64,000 nucleotides of DNA, from the NCBI RefSeq assembly GCF_035982055.1, contig NZ_CP108427.1:3720001-3784000 (forward strand), read 5' to 3'. This DNA is from Streptomyces sp. NBC_01288. GTDB lineage: Bacteria > Actinomycetota > Actinomycetes > Streptomycetales > Streptomycetaceae. Under the pieces are notes generated by a model. It saw only the letters and a program-made list of their open reading frames with translations, searched no databases and had not been told where the DNA came from. The position numbers and the translations under genes were made by a program. Below, piece after piece: positions 17,489-25,717 of this stretch (its first letter is position 1; every line of letters starts with the position of its first letter).

Positions 17489-19099
17489 ATGTCCACAGGG
17501 GGAAGCGTGTCCGTACGACGGACAAGACGCACGCCGATCGGATCGCTCGCGTTCGTCGGGGTGGCCGCGCTCGCGGGGCCGTTGCTCGTTCCCGCCGCGT
17601 CCGCGCAGGCGGCGGCGGGCTCGTTGACCGTCACGACGTTGGGGCGGCACGGTGCGAAGGTGGCGACGACGGTGACCGTCGTCAACGCGTCGTCCGGTGA
17701 GACCCGTACCGTCAGGTCGGGCAAGCGGCTCAGCCTGCCGGCGGGCACGTATCTCGCGATGGCCGACATCTACGAGAGCACCACGGACGGTCTGGGCACC
17801 GACACCCTCGGCGCGCAGGTCGTGTCCGTGTCGGGGGCCAGGTCCACGACGCTGGACGCCCGCAAGGGCAAGGCGGTGAAGGTGTCGCTCGACACCCCGG
17901 CCGATGTCACCGAGCCCGCCACGATCGGCGCGCGGGTGTGCTCCGCCGACGCCGACATGCCCTCCGCCGTCGCCGTGAGCGGCGGGAACCGCGCGGGCTC
18001 GCTCTACGCCATCCCCAACTCCTCCAAGCGGCTTCAGTTCGGGTACCTGGCGCAGTGGTCCGGCAATGACAGCTATGTCGCGGTCAAGAACACGACCGGC
18101 ATCCCGGCCGCGCCCGGCGGGTCGTTCAAGCGGTCCAAGCTGGCGACGATGCGCTTCTCCGTGCGCGGCGGGACACAGATGGCGAACGAGCACGACGTAG
18201 CGCTCCAGGCCGCCCCGAAGGTCGACGACTGCACGACCGATCTGTACGCCAACGTCAACGGCGGCAGCGCGCCGTACAGCGCCACCGCCCATGTGACGCC
18301 CGGGAGTTGGCAGCCGCGCGACGACATCTTCGCGAGCAACGGTGACGACGTCGGGGGCGGTTTCCCGGCGGTGCGGACGCTGAAGGCGGGGCAGAGCTTC
18401 ACCCAGTCGTTCGGGCGGGCCGTGTGGAGTCCGATGCACTACCTGCCGACGGTCTGGCAGAAGTCCGTGAACTTCATCCCGGACGCGCTGATCGGCGACC
18501 CCGACGTGGGCGCGAGCGGGGCCGATCCGACGAAGGAGACGGTGGTCCTGTCCAAGGGGAGCACCACCGTCAAGAAGAAGACCCTGACCAACTGGGGTTC
18601 CTCCGACGCCGACTTCGCCGCCACGATCCACTCGGCCGGCACCTACCGGCTGACCGTGGACGCCCACCGCTACCACCCGGGCATCACCTTCCCGTCCGGC
18701 ATGCTGTCGTCGCGCGTCACCCTCGACTGGCGGTTCAAGGCCGACCCGGCCAAGTCGGTGGTCGCCCCCGTCTTCATGACCCGCTTCCTGCCCGCCGGCC
18801 TCGACAGCCGCAACCGGGCCAAGGCGAGCGGCACCACCTCGGTCACGGTCAGCGCGGGCCGTGGATCTCAGGGCCCCGACATCAAGTTCACCAAGTCGAC
18901 GGTCAAGTCCCTGAAGGTGTGGGCCTCTTCGGACGGCGGCACGACCTGGAAGGCCGTCTCCGTGACCCGCTCCGGGTCCTCCTGGAAGGCGTCCGTACAC
19001 AACCCGGCCTCCGGCGCGGTCGCCCTGCGCTCCCAGGTGACCGACTCCACCGGCGGCACGTCAGTGGAGACCGTCTACCGCGCCTACGCCATCGGCTGA
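17489..19099 (+). CDS. large secreted protein of unknown function
   Basis: A 536-residue exported protein. The signal peptide is RRTRRTPIGSLAFVGVAALAGPLLV…ASAQA. The mature part has beta-rich stretches: an early domain with GSLTVTTLGRHGAKVATTVTV and TYLAMADIYES, resembling carboxypeptidase-regulatory-like folds, and a late segment SLKVWASSDGGTTWKAV typical of beta-sandwich repeats in actinobacterial serine proteases and surface proteins. No catalytic motif is seen. ATG 17489 follows GAGGGG; GTG 17507, also with a good ribosome site, is equally plausible. Its last 39 bases overlap the 3' end of the convergent sigma gene. Confidence 0.85.
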   Translation: MSTGGSVSVRRTRRTPIGSLAFVGVAALAGPLLVPAASAQAAAGSLTVTTLGRHGAKVATTVTVVNASSGETRTVRSGKRLSLPAGTYLAMADIYESTTDGLGTDTLGAQVVSVSGARSTTLDARKGKAVKVSLDTPADVTEPATIGARVCSADADMPSAVAVSGGNRAGSLYAIPNSSKRLQFGYLAQWSGNDSYVAVKNTTGIPAAPGGSFKRSKLATMRFSVRGGTQMANEHDVALQAAPKVDDCTTDLYANVNGGSAPYSATAHVTPGSWQPRDDIFASNGDDVGGGFPAVRTLKAGQSFTQSFGRAVWSPMHYLPTVWQKSVNFIPDALIGDPDVGASGADPTKETVVLSKGSTTVKKKTLTNWGSSDADFAATIHSAGTYRLTVDAHRYHPGITFPSGMLSSRVTLDWRFKADPAKSVVAPVFMTRFLPAGLDSRNRAKASGTTSVTVSAGRGSQGPDIKFTKSTVKSLKVWASSDGGTTWKAVSVTRSGSSWKASVHNPASGAVALRSQVTDSTGGTSVETVYRAYAIG

Positions 19100-20629
19100 T
19101 CCGCCCCCGTCCGAACAGGGCTGGTCTCCGGCCGGGTCGGACGGTTCGGACGGCGTGGGTGACGTCGAGGGCTCGGAAGGGGTCGTGGGCTCCGGGGTGG
19201 TGACGGGATCCGGAGTCTCCTTCACGGGAGTGCTCGGCTCCGGCGTCGGCTCCTCGCCCTTCGGAGGCGTGGGAGTCGGGTCCGTCGGCGTCGGGTCCGG
19301 CTTCGGTTCCGTCGGAGTCGGGTCCGGCTTCGGTTCCGTGACCACCGGCGGTGTGGGAGTCGGCTCGGGTTCCGGCTTCGTGGTCACCGGTGGAGCGGGA
19401 GTCGGAGGTGGGGTCGGAGTCGGAGTCGGAGTCGGAGTCGGCTCAGTAGTCACCGGCGGCGGCTCAACAGGCGCCGTAGGAACCGGAGTTGCTCCACCGT
19501 CCCCCACCGGCACTACGACCGACCCACCCCCGGTGCCGCCAAGTGCGGCCGGAGACACGGCACTTATGGGCCCGTCCGCCGCGGGCGCCGTAGAACCACC
19601 GCGGTCGCCCGGCGTCTTCGAGGGCTTCCCCGTGCGCGGCTCGGACGCCACCGGCGCCTGGGAGACCGGGACTTCGGCCACCGGGCCCTTCGCGACCGGG
19701 ACTTCGGTGGTGTCGGTGCCGCCGAGGAGGACGCAGACCGCGACGGCGCCCGCCACGGCCGTGCCGACGGCGGCCGCCATCTGTGTCTTGGAGGCACCGA
19801 CCGCCACGTGCCGTATGCCGTGCAGCAGTCCGGCGCCATGACCGCCCGCCGCCGTGGCCGCGCCCGCGGAGCCCGCGCCGAACGCGGCGAGCAGGAACTT
19901 GCCCGTGCCGCCGAGGACGAACACGAGCAGGGCGGGTGCGACGAGTGCGGGCAGGCGGTCGTTGGCGCGCATCAGGGCCGCGAGGCGGGCTCGGCAGTCG
20001 TCGCACGCGTCGACGTGGCCGAGGAGGCGTTCGGACTGCCGCTCGGTGGCGCCTCCGCGCACGTACGCGGGCATCCGGGCCCAGTGCACCTGGCACGCGG
20101 GATCGTCCGGAGTGCCGGTCTGCTCGCGCAGGAACGCCTGCCGCATGCCCTCGCGCGCACGGTGCAGCAGTACGGCCGTCGCGCCCTGCTTGGTGCCGAG
20201 CTGGGGGCCGATCGCGGCCAGCGGGAGGCCCTCCGCCTCGGCCAGCCACAGCGCCTTCACCCAGCGTTCGGGCAGTTGCTCAAGTACCCGTACCAGCAAG
20301 TCGGTTGACGACACCTGCTCGGCCGGGTCGCCCCCGTGGACGTGCGCGTGGCTCGCGTCCGCCCGCTCGTCGGCCTGCGGGTCGCGCGGTGTCTCGCGTG
20401 CGGCGCTGCCCGCGGCCGTGGCGAGGTGCTTCACGGTCGTCATGAGGTACGCCGGTACGTTGTCGATCTCATGGCCGGCGGACAGCCTGCGCCACACCCT
20501 GAAGTGCGCCTCGGCGACGAGGTCTTCGGCGACCCAGGTGTTCCGGGTGAGCGAGCGGGCGTAGGCGACGAGGCGCGGCTGCTGCTCCTCGTAGATCCGG
20601 GCGTACTCGGCGGTGGGACCGTCGTTCAT
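19061..20629 (-). CDS. ECF sigma factor fused to zinc-finger anti-sigma domain, membrane helices and Pro/Thr-rich tail
   Basis: A 522-residue protein. Sigma region 2 is at about 12–80 (RLVAYARSLTRNTWVAEDLVAEAHFRVW) and region 4 at about 105–160 (LEQLPERWVKALWLAEAEGL). A zinc-binding anti-sigma motif HVDACDDC (H-x3-C-x2-C) follows at about 205. Two hydrophobic segments (LPALVAPALLVFVLGGTG and AAAVGTAVAGAVAVCVLL) precede a long tail of TPTP/PEPTPTP and EPKPDPTP repeats that would sit outside the cell. It matches the known class of ECFs with C-terminal extensions (I recall ECF52/53 groups). Activity is likely held at the membrane by the fused domain. GGAGCGTTGCTGCC precedes the ATG. Confidence 0.92.
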   Translation of the reverse strand: MNDGPTAEYARIYEEQQPRLVAYARSLTRNTWVAEDLVAEAHFRVWRRLSAGHEIDNVPAYLMTTVKHLATAAGSAARETPRDPQADERADASHAHVHGGDPAEQVSSTDLLVRVLEQLPERWVKALWLAEAEGLPLAAIGPQLGTKQGATAVLLHRAREGMRQAFLREQTGTPDDPACQVHWARMPAYVRGGATERQSERLLGHVDACDDCRARLAALMRANDRLPALVAPALLVFVLGGTGKFLLAAFGAGSAGAATAAGGHGAGLLHGIRHVAVGASKTQMAAAVGTAVAGAVAVCVLLGGTDTTEVPVAKGPVAEVPVSQAPVASEPRTGKPSKTPGDRGGSTAPAADGPISAVSPAALGGTGGGSVVVPVGDGGATPVPTAPVEPPPVTTEPTPTPTPTPTPPPTPAPPVTTKPEPEPTPTPPVVTEPKPDPTPTEPKPDPTPTDPTPTPPKGEEPTPEPSTPVKETPDPVTTPEPTTPSEPSTSPTPSEPSDPAGDQPCSDGGGSADGVGAVDGLH

Positions 20630-20688
20630 GGCAGCAACGCTCCAGTTGCCAAGGGGGGTGGGGAAGGATTTGTAAGCCTAGATGGCGA

Positions 20689-20751
20689 AACTTTCAACTA
20701 AAGTTGCAGCAATAACGGAAGGTGACCCAGATCACATCAACCATCTTCCGT
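20689..20751. promoter_or_regulatory. dyad symmetries and Crp-like site between the ECF gene and the SsgA-like gene
   Basis: Three symmetric elements lie in this AT-richer divergent region. AACTTT (20689) pairs with AAAGTT (20700). ACGGAAG (20715) pairs with CTTCCGT (20745). Nested inside the second is GTGACCCAGATCAC at 20722–20735, close to a Crp/FNR half-site pair GTGA-N6-TCAC. They are placed to affect either divergent promoter. Seen directly; function is inferred. Confidence 0.45.
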
Positions 20752-20837
20752 AACGGCGTAATCAAGCGCCCCTCCGCGCGCTCAAGGAGGTGAGTCGGCA
20801 CAACCGGCCGCCGTCCCACCCGAATCGGAGACCGCCC

Positions 20838-21254
20838 ATGCGCCACGTCACCCTGGAACAGCCCACCAGCGCCCGTCTGATCGCCGACGACGACCAGGAG
20901 TTGGCCGTCACGGTCACCCTCCGCTACTCCTCCGGCGACCCCTTCGCCGTCCAACTCCTGTTCCCCGCCTGGATATCGCTCGACGGCAAGAAGGTGACGT
21001 GGACCTTCGCGCGGGTGCTGCTCGAGGAAGGTCTCGCCGCCCCCGCCGGGATGGGCAACGTGCACATCCGGCCGTACGGCCCCGCCCATACGGCCGTTGA
21101 GTTCCACTCGGCGGAGGGCATCGCGATGATCCGCTTCGACACGGTCGCACTGCACCACTTCCTGCGCCGCACGTACCGGGTGACCGAGCCGGGCCGGGAG
21201 GCCCTGGAACCGTCCCTCGACCGGGGGCTCGCCTCGCTGCTCGACGGCGCGTGA
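20838..21254 (+). CDS. SsgA-like (SALP) sporulation/cell-division regulator
   Basis: A 138-residue SsgA/SsgB-family protein, a group restricted to sporulating actinomycetes that directs septum placement and cell-wall events during sporulation. Family features are TVTLRYSSGDPFAVQLLF, VTWTFARVLLEEGL, GMGNVHIRPYG and a C-terminal LHHFLRRTYRVTEPGRE. The paralog cannot be named from sequence alone. GGAG precedes the ATG. It is transcribed away from the membrane-linked ECF sigma gene. Confidence 0.92.
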   Translation: MRHVTLEQPTSARLIADDDQELAVTVTLRYSSGDPFAVQLLFPAWISLDGKKVTWTFARVLLEEGLAAPAGMGNVHIRPYGPAHTAVEFHSAEGIAMIRFDTVALHHFLRRTYRVTEPGREALEPSLDRGLASLLDGA

Positions 21255-21376
21255 GGGCGACGGCCCCGTTTCGGTCCCCTTGCGATTGGCATATTCTGCG
21301 AGGCCTCTTGGTGTGATCTGGTTCGCCGGTACCTCCGCCACGCACGAACGGTGCCCGTCTGGAGAAAGCAGCCCCC

Positions 21377-22813
21377 ATGAGCGAATCGCCGCACAGGACA
21401 ACCCGGTTGTCCACCCGTGCCGTCGTCGTCGGAGGCAGCCTCGCCGGCATGCTCGCCGCTGCCGCCGTCCGGGACCACGTCGACGCTGTCGAGATCATCG
21501 AGGCGCACGACCTGCCCGAGGGGCCGGAGTCACGCCCGGGCGTTCCCCAAGCGGCCCATTTCCACGTCCTGTTGTCCGGTGGGGCCGACGCGATCGAGGA
21601 CCTGCTGCCGGGCACGCTCAAGGAGTTGCTGTCCGCGGGCGCCAACCGGGTGCCCATGACGACGAACATGCTGATCCACTCGCCCGAGGGCTGGTACCGC
21701 CGTTGGCAGCGTGACAGCCACTATCTGATCACCGCGAGCCGCGACCTCACCGATTCCGTCGTCCGCGGACAGGTGCTGAAGGACCCGCGCGTCAGCGTGC
21801 GCCCGCACACCAAAGTCACCGCCCTGCTGGGGAGTTCGCAGCGCGTCACCGGCGTACGGCTGCGCGCGGCGGACGGCACCGAGACCGACCTGACCGCGGA
21901 CCTGGTCGTCGATGCCTCCGGAAGGGGATCCCAAACCCCTCGCTGGCTGGGCGAGTTGGGCATCCCTGGCCCGGCCCGGGACAGCATCGACTCCGGCATC
22001 GCGTACGCCAGCCGTATCTACCGCGCCCCGGTCTCCACCCTCAACTGGCCCGTGATCAGCGTCCAGGCCGACCCTCGGCGGGGCGAACCCGGCCGGACCG
22101 GCGGCATCGTCCCCATCGAGGACGGCCGCTGGCACGTCAGCCTGATCGGCACCCCGGGCGCCCAACCCACCCGCGAGGCCGCCGAGTTCGAGCCGTACGC
22201 CCGCACGCTCCGCCACCCGGTCGTCGCCGACCTCCTGTCCCACGCCGAGCCGCTCACCGACGTCGCCCTGACCCACAGCACGGTCAACCGCCGCTACTAC
22301 TACGAGCGTCTGAAGTCCTGGCCGGAAGGCCTGGTCGCCCTGGGTGACTCGGTCGCCGCGTTCAACCCGATCTACGGCCACGGCATGTCGGTGGCGGCCC
22401 TCGGCGCCGTGGCGCTCCGCACCCGACTGGCGTCCGTGGGCCTCGCCGACGGCCTCTCCCGCACGGCGCAACGGGCCATCGCGAGACCCGTCGAACTCGC
22501 CTGGAGTCTCGCCGTGGGCCAGGACATCCACTACGAGACGACGAAGGGCCGGAACGCGGGCACCCTCGACCGCCTCCTCCAGCGCTACGTCAGCCGACTG
22601 TCCCACACCGCGACGGGCTCGTACCGCGTGGCGACCGCGATGACCGAAGTACTGACCCTCCAGTCCCCGGGCACGGCGCTGCTCCGGCCAAGTGTCCTTG
22701 CGGCGGCGGTAGTCGGGCCGTTGCGGCCGCAGCTGGACGGGCCTACGTTCACGGCTGGGGAGCGGGGGTTGCTGGCCGAGGCGGGGATCTCGTTGCCCTG
22801 GCTCGCCGAGTAG
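21377..22813 (+). CDS. FAD-dependent oxidoreductase (flavin monooxygenase-like)
   Basis: A 478-residue flavoprotein. The N-terminal FAD dinucleotide fold is AVVVGGSLAGMLAAAAV, and the second FAD-contacting motif is LVALGDSVAAFNPIYGHGMS, as in PHBH-type hydroxylases and geranylgeranyl-reductase-like enzymes. A PQAAHFHVLLSGG segment after the fold is typical of a Streptomyces subgroup. GGAGAAAGCAG precedes the ATG. It is not adjacent to a biosynthetic operon, and its substrate is unknown. Confidence 0.9.
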   Translation: MSESPHRTTRLSTRAVVVGGSLAGMLAAAAVRDHVDAVEIIEAHDLPEGPESRPGVPQAAHFHVLLSGGADAIEDLLPGTLKELLSAGANRVPMTTNMLIHSPEGWYRRWQRDSHYLITASRDLTDSVVRGQVLKDPRVSVRPHTKVTALLGSSQRVTGVRLRAADGTETDLTADLVVDASGRGSQTPRWLGELGIPGPARDSIDSGIAYASRIYRAPVSTLNWPVISVQADPRRGEPGRTGGIVPIEDGRWHVSLIGTPGAQPTREAAEFEPYARTLRHPVVADLLSHAEPLTDVALTHSTVNRRYYYERLKSWPEGLVALGDSVAAFNPIYGHGMSVAALGAVALRTRLASVGLADGLSRTAQRAIARPVELAWSLAVGQDIHYETTKGRNAGTLDRLLQRYVSRLSHTATGSYRVATAMTEVLTLQSPGTALLRPSVLAAAVVGPLRPQLDGPTFTAGERGLLAEAGISLPWLAE

Positions 22814-22873
22814 CGCGCCGGGGTTGCCGGTCAGCGCGCCGGGATTGTCAGTGGCGGCTGCTTCCATGAGGTC

Positions 22874-23503
22874 ATGAGCACCGTGTACGAGGCCGCCGCC
22901 CTCCTTCCCGATCCCGCCGAACTCCGCGTCCACCTGCGGGCGTTGGCGGTCCTGGACTCGACGATCGGCGACGATCCACAGTTCTGCGTGTACGCCTTCG
23001 ACGCCGACTGGGGCCCGGGCGAGGAGGCGGCCCTGATGGACAACGGCTCGGGGGACGACTTCTCCGTCCTCTTCGCCCCGGCCGGCGTGCTCATCCGCGG
23101 CTTCGACCACGAGTCGGCGATGAGCCCGTACGGGACGGACGACGAGGAGGTCTGGCCCGGTGTCGTCGACGAAGTACCCGCCGCGCTACGTCCGTTGCTG
23201 GACGACCCCGCCTTCCGCGACGAAGGCCTCGACTTCACTCGCGTCACCGCCTGCCTGTGGCGCGAGACCGGTGACACCGCGTGGCGCACCGGCTCGGCCA
23301 TCGACTTCCCCACGGGCAAGGGGGACCCGGACGGCTCCGGCTTCCTCTTCCCTCTCCTCACCGACCGCTCCCCGGAGACCGTCCAGGCCCACTTCGAGGA
23401 CTACTACGAGCACCCCGTGCCCCTCGACGCCGTCCGCCATGTGCTCGCCGGACACCCCGTGACCCCGGCGATCGCGGCGGTGCTCAGGCCGTCCGTCGCG
23501 TGA
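22874..23503 (+). CDS. hypothetical protein
   Basis: 209 residues, acidic, soluble, no signal peptide or membrane segment. Visible features are QFCVYAFDADWGPGEE, FAPAGVLIRGFDHESAMSPY and HFEDYYEHPVPLDAVRHVLAG. I do not recognise a named domain; the composition recalls small immunity-like or SMI1-type proteins, but I cannot support that. Third codon positions are nearly all G/C, so it is a real gene. It starts 60 bases after the FAD gene and may be co-transcribed. Its end overlaps the convergent COG4705 gene by 20 bases. Confidence 0.8.
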   Translation: MSTVYEAAALLPDPAELRVHLRALAVLDSTIGDDPQFCVYAFDADWGPGEEAALMDNGSGDDFSVLFAPAGVLIRGFDHESAMSPYGTDDEEVWPGVVDEVPAALRPLLDDPAFRDEGLDFTRVTACLWRETGDTAWRTGSAIDFPTGKGDPDGSGFLFPLLTDRSPETVQAHFEDYYEHPVPLDAVRHVLAGHPVTPAIAAVLRPSVA

Positions 23504-24317
23504 CACCCCCGCGGTCGATGACGTCCCGGCGGGTCACCGCGAGGTACACCACCAGGCCGAGGATGACCGCCAGGAACAGCACGCTCGTGACGACGGTGCC
23601 GAAGCCGAGGCCGCCGTCGCCGGTCGGCTGGGAGAGGTAGTCGCCGATCGAGGCGCCCAGCGGGCGGGTGAGGACGTAGGCGATCCAGAAGCCGCGCACC
23701 GCGTCCAGGCCGAGGGCGAAGTGGGCGACCGCGACCGCCCCGATGGCCAGGGCGAACAGGATCGCGGAGAGCCAGTAGCCGAGGTTCATGCGCTCGGAGA
23801 CCAGGTCGCCGGCGGCGGTGCCCAGGGCGAAGGTGAACAGCACGGCGAGCCAGTAGTAGGCCTCACGGCCGGTGGTGTCGATGCTGTGGATGGACAGCGT
23901 CCCCTCGCGCCGGTACCAGACCACGAACACGGCCACGAGGGCGACGGCGAACACCGCGGTGCTCGTCTCCAGCGGCACGCCCATGTTGTCGGTCAGGTTG
24001 TCGCTGATGAGCGTCCCCACGACGCTGATCAGCGCCACGGCGAGCCAGTAGACACCGGCGCGGTAGGCGGTCGTACGGAACTGGACCACCAGTACCACCG
24101 CCAGCAACCCGCTCATCAGCAGCGACACACCGGTCAGGCCCAGGCCGGCCTTCTCGTTCAGCAGATCGGCCGCGGTCTCGCCGACGGTCGTGCACAGCAC
24201 CTTGATGATCCAGAAGTAGGCGGTGACCTCGGGCACCTTGTTCCAGCGCGACGGATGCGTGACGCCGGTCGTGCCGGTCGTAGAGGTCTCGGATGTCTCG
24301 GATGTCTCGTACGTCAT
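23484..24317 (-). CDS. COG4705-type integral membrane protein with four internal repeats
   Basis: 277 residues, about eight membrane helices. Four internal repeats share a pattern of aromatic-Trp, then Gly about nine residues later, then Asp about five after that: YFWIIKVLCTTVGETAADLL, VYWLAVALISVVGTLISDNL, YYWLAVLFTFALGTAAGDLV, GFWIAYVLTRPLGASIGDYL. The second and third are linked by EGTLSIHSIDT. The family is uncharacterised. A second copy lies beyond the neighbouring two-component system. It diverges from the response-regulator gene, with a double palindrome between. ATG 24335 is an alternative start. Confidence 0.9.
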   Translation of the reverse strand: MTYETSETSETSTTGTTGVTHPSRWNKVPEVTAYFWIIKVLCTTVGETAADLLNEKAGLGLTGVSLLMSGLLAVVLVVQFRTTAYRAGVYWLAVALISVVGTLISDNLTDNMGVPLETSTAVFAVALVAVFVVWYRREGTLSIHSIDTTGREAYYWLAVLFTFALGTAAGDLVSERMNLGYWLSAILFALAIGAVAVAHFALGLDAVRGFWIAYVLTRPLGASIGDYLSQPTGDGGLGFGTVVTSVLFLAVILGLVVYLAVTRRDVIDRGGVTRRTA

Positions 24318-24388
24318 GAGGCCCGACCGTGTCATCGGACACCTGAACGCTTCCTGACCGCCGAGCGGCGCGCTCGCACCCCGGGATC

Positions 24389-24425
24389 GTCTACAGTGCC
24401 GTAGACCGTCTACAGGATTGTAGTC
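24389..24425. promoter_or_regulatory. two tandem palindromes, probable operator of the response regulator
   Basis: GTCTAC-AGTGCC-GTAGAC at 24389–24406 is a perfect 6-6-6 palindrome. It is followed after one base by GTCTAC-AGGATT-GTAGTC at 24408–24425, the same with a changed right end. The two centres are 19 bases apart, nearly two helical turns. The array ends 10 bases before the response-regulator start and faces the COG4705 gene on the other side. A binding site for the regulator itself is the natural reading. Confidence 0.7.
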
Positions 24426-24435
24426 AGGGAGGACC

Positions 24436-25098
24436 ATGCGCCGGACGATCCTGGTCGTCGAGGACGATCACGCCCTGCGGGACGTGCTGATGCGCGGGCT
24501 GCGCGACGAGGACTACGACACCGTCCCCGCGCCGGACGGCGCCACCGCCCTGCGGCTGGCCACCGCCGGTGTCTCCGCCGCCGTGCTCGACATCGGGCTG
24601 CCCGACGCCGACGGGCGGGACGTGTGCCAGGCGATGCGGGCGAACGGGTTCCTCTCCCCGGTCATCTTCCTCAGCGCGCATCACCGGCTGCCCGACCGGC
24701 TGTCCGCGTTCTCGGCCGGGGGCGACGACTATCTGCCCAAGCCGTTCCACCTCGCGGAACTCGCGGCCCGGCTGCGGGCGGCCCTCAAGCGGGCGGCGCC
24801 GGCGCCGGCCGCCACGGCGGGAGACCTGGTGCTGGACGCCGTCCGGCACACGGTCGACGTCCGGGACACCCGGGTCGACCTGACCCCGACCGAGTTCCGG
24901 CTCCTGGCCACGCTCATGGCGGCCTCCGGCGGCATCGTCAGCCGCCGCGAACTGGTCCGCGCGGGCTGGCCCGAAGGCGCCCGGGTCCACGACAACACCC
25001 TCGACCAGTACCTGACCCGCCTGCGCCGCAAACTCCGCGAGGCAGGCAGCACCCGAACAATCGGCACGGCCCGCGGGGTCGGACACCGGCTGTCATGA
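24436..25098 (+). CDS. two-component response regulator, OmpR/PhoB type
   Basis: 220 residues. The receiver domain has acidic pocket ED…D near 9–11, phosphoacceptor Asp52 (VLDIGLPD) and Lys102 (YLPKPFH). The winged-helix effector domain begins about 130 (LTPTEFRLLATLMAASGGIVSR, TLDQYLTRLRRKLREAG, IGTARGVGHRL). It probably binds the GTCTAC palindromes just upstream and controls itself and the divergent membrane protein. Its likely kinase is 620 bases downstream. Confidence 0.95.
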   Translation: MRRTILVVEDDHALRDVLMRGLRDEDYDTVPAPDGATALRLATAGVSAAVLDIGLPDADGRDVCQAMRANGFLSPVIFLSAHHRLPDRLSAFSAGGDDYLPKPFHLAELAARLRAALKRAAPAPAATAGDLVLDAVRHTVDVRDTRVDLTPTEFRLLATLMAASGGIVSRRELVRAGWPEGARVHDNTLDQYLTRLRRKLREAGSTRTIGTARGVGHRLS

Positions 25099-25717
25099 AC
25101 GGGGTTGGTTCGACACGGGCTGCGGGCTGCGGGCTTGCGGGGGCAGGCTGGCTGCCGCGCGGAGATCCCGGGCCCGAGGGCCCGAGTGGCCTACGGCGAT
25201 TCGGCTCGCGGGCGTGCCGGCGTCGGGCCACGGGTGCAGACTGGCCGGCTGCGGCGCGGGGGCCTGAATGACCTACGGCATCTCGGCTCGCGGCGTACGG
25301 GCTCCGGGCGCCGGGCTCGCGGCGTACGGGCTCCGGGTCCGGGCTCCCGGCTCCCGGCTCCCGGCTCCCAGCTCCCAGCTCCCAGCTCCCAGCTCCCGGC
25401 AACGCCGTCCAGGATGGCTCGGTTTCTCACGCGGCGAGCGGCATCGGCGGCGCCGTCAGAAGCGGGGCCCGACACCGGCAGCGGACTCCATGACAGCCGA
25501 CGCCCTCCACCACCTGCCGCCCCACACACATCGCATGCTCCGCACAGCCTGCCTGCCCTGCCAGCCCCGCATGCCCGGCACAGCCTGAATCCCCCAACAG
25601 CCCGCCAGCCCCACACGATCGGCATCCACCCACCATGAGCACCCCCGACACCCACCCCCCGCGCCCCGCGACCGCCCTCCACCACCCGGCACCCCGCAGC
25701 ACCGGCAACCACCCGTC
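25099..25717. other. 620-base non-coding gap between regulator and kinase, repeat-rich
   Basis: No convincing gene. The first 250 bases are made of short duplications, including GGCTCGCGGCGTACGGGCTC repeated about 31 bases apart near 25283–25335 and the heptamer array listed separately. The rest is C-rich with frequent CCACC/CCCGC. Open frames here lack codon bias. The gap is unusual, because regulator and kinase genes usually abut. Confidence 0.6.
25343..25398. repeat. eight tandem heptamers GCTCCCG/GCTCCCA
   Basis: Eight consecutive 7-base units: three GCTCCCG, four GCTCCCA, one GCTCCCG. The unit length is not a multiple of three, and the array lies in the non-coding gap between regulator and kinase genes, so it is prone to length change without affecting a protein. 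Confidence 0.9.

Noticed and set aside
25105..25638. 177-codon frame between regulator and kinase
   Set aside because: Consists of repeat translation and C-rich sequence; no ribosome site and no family.
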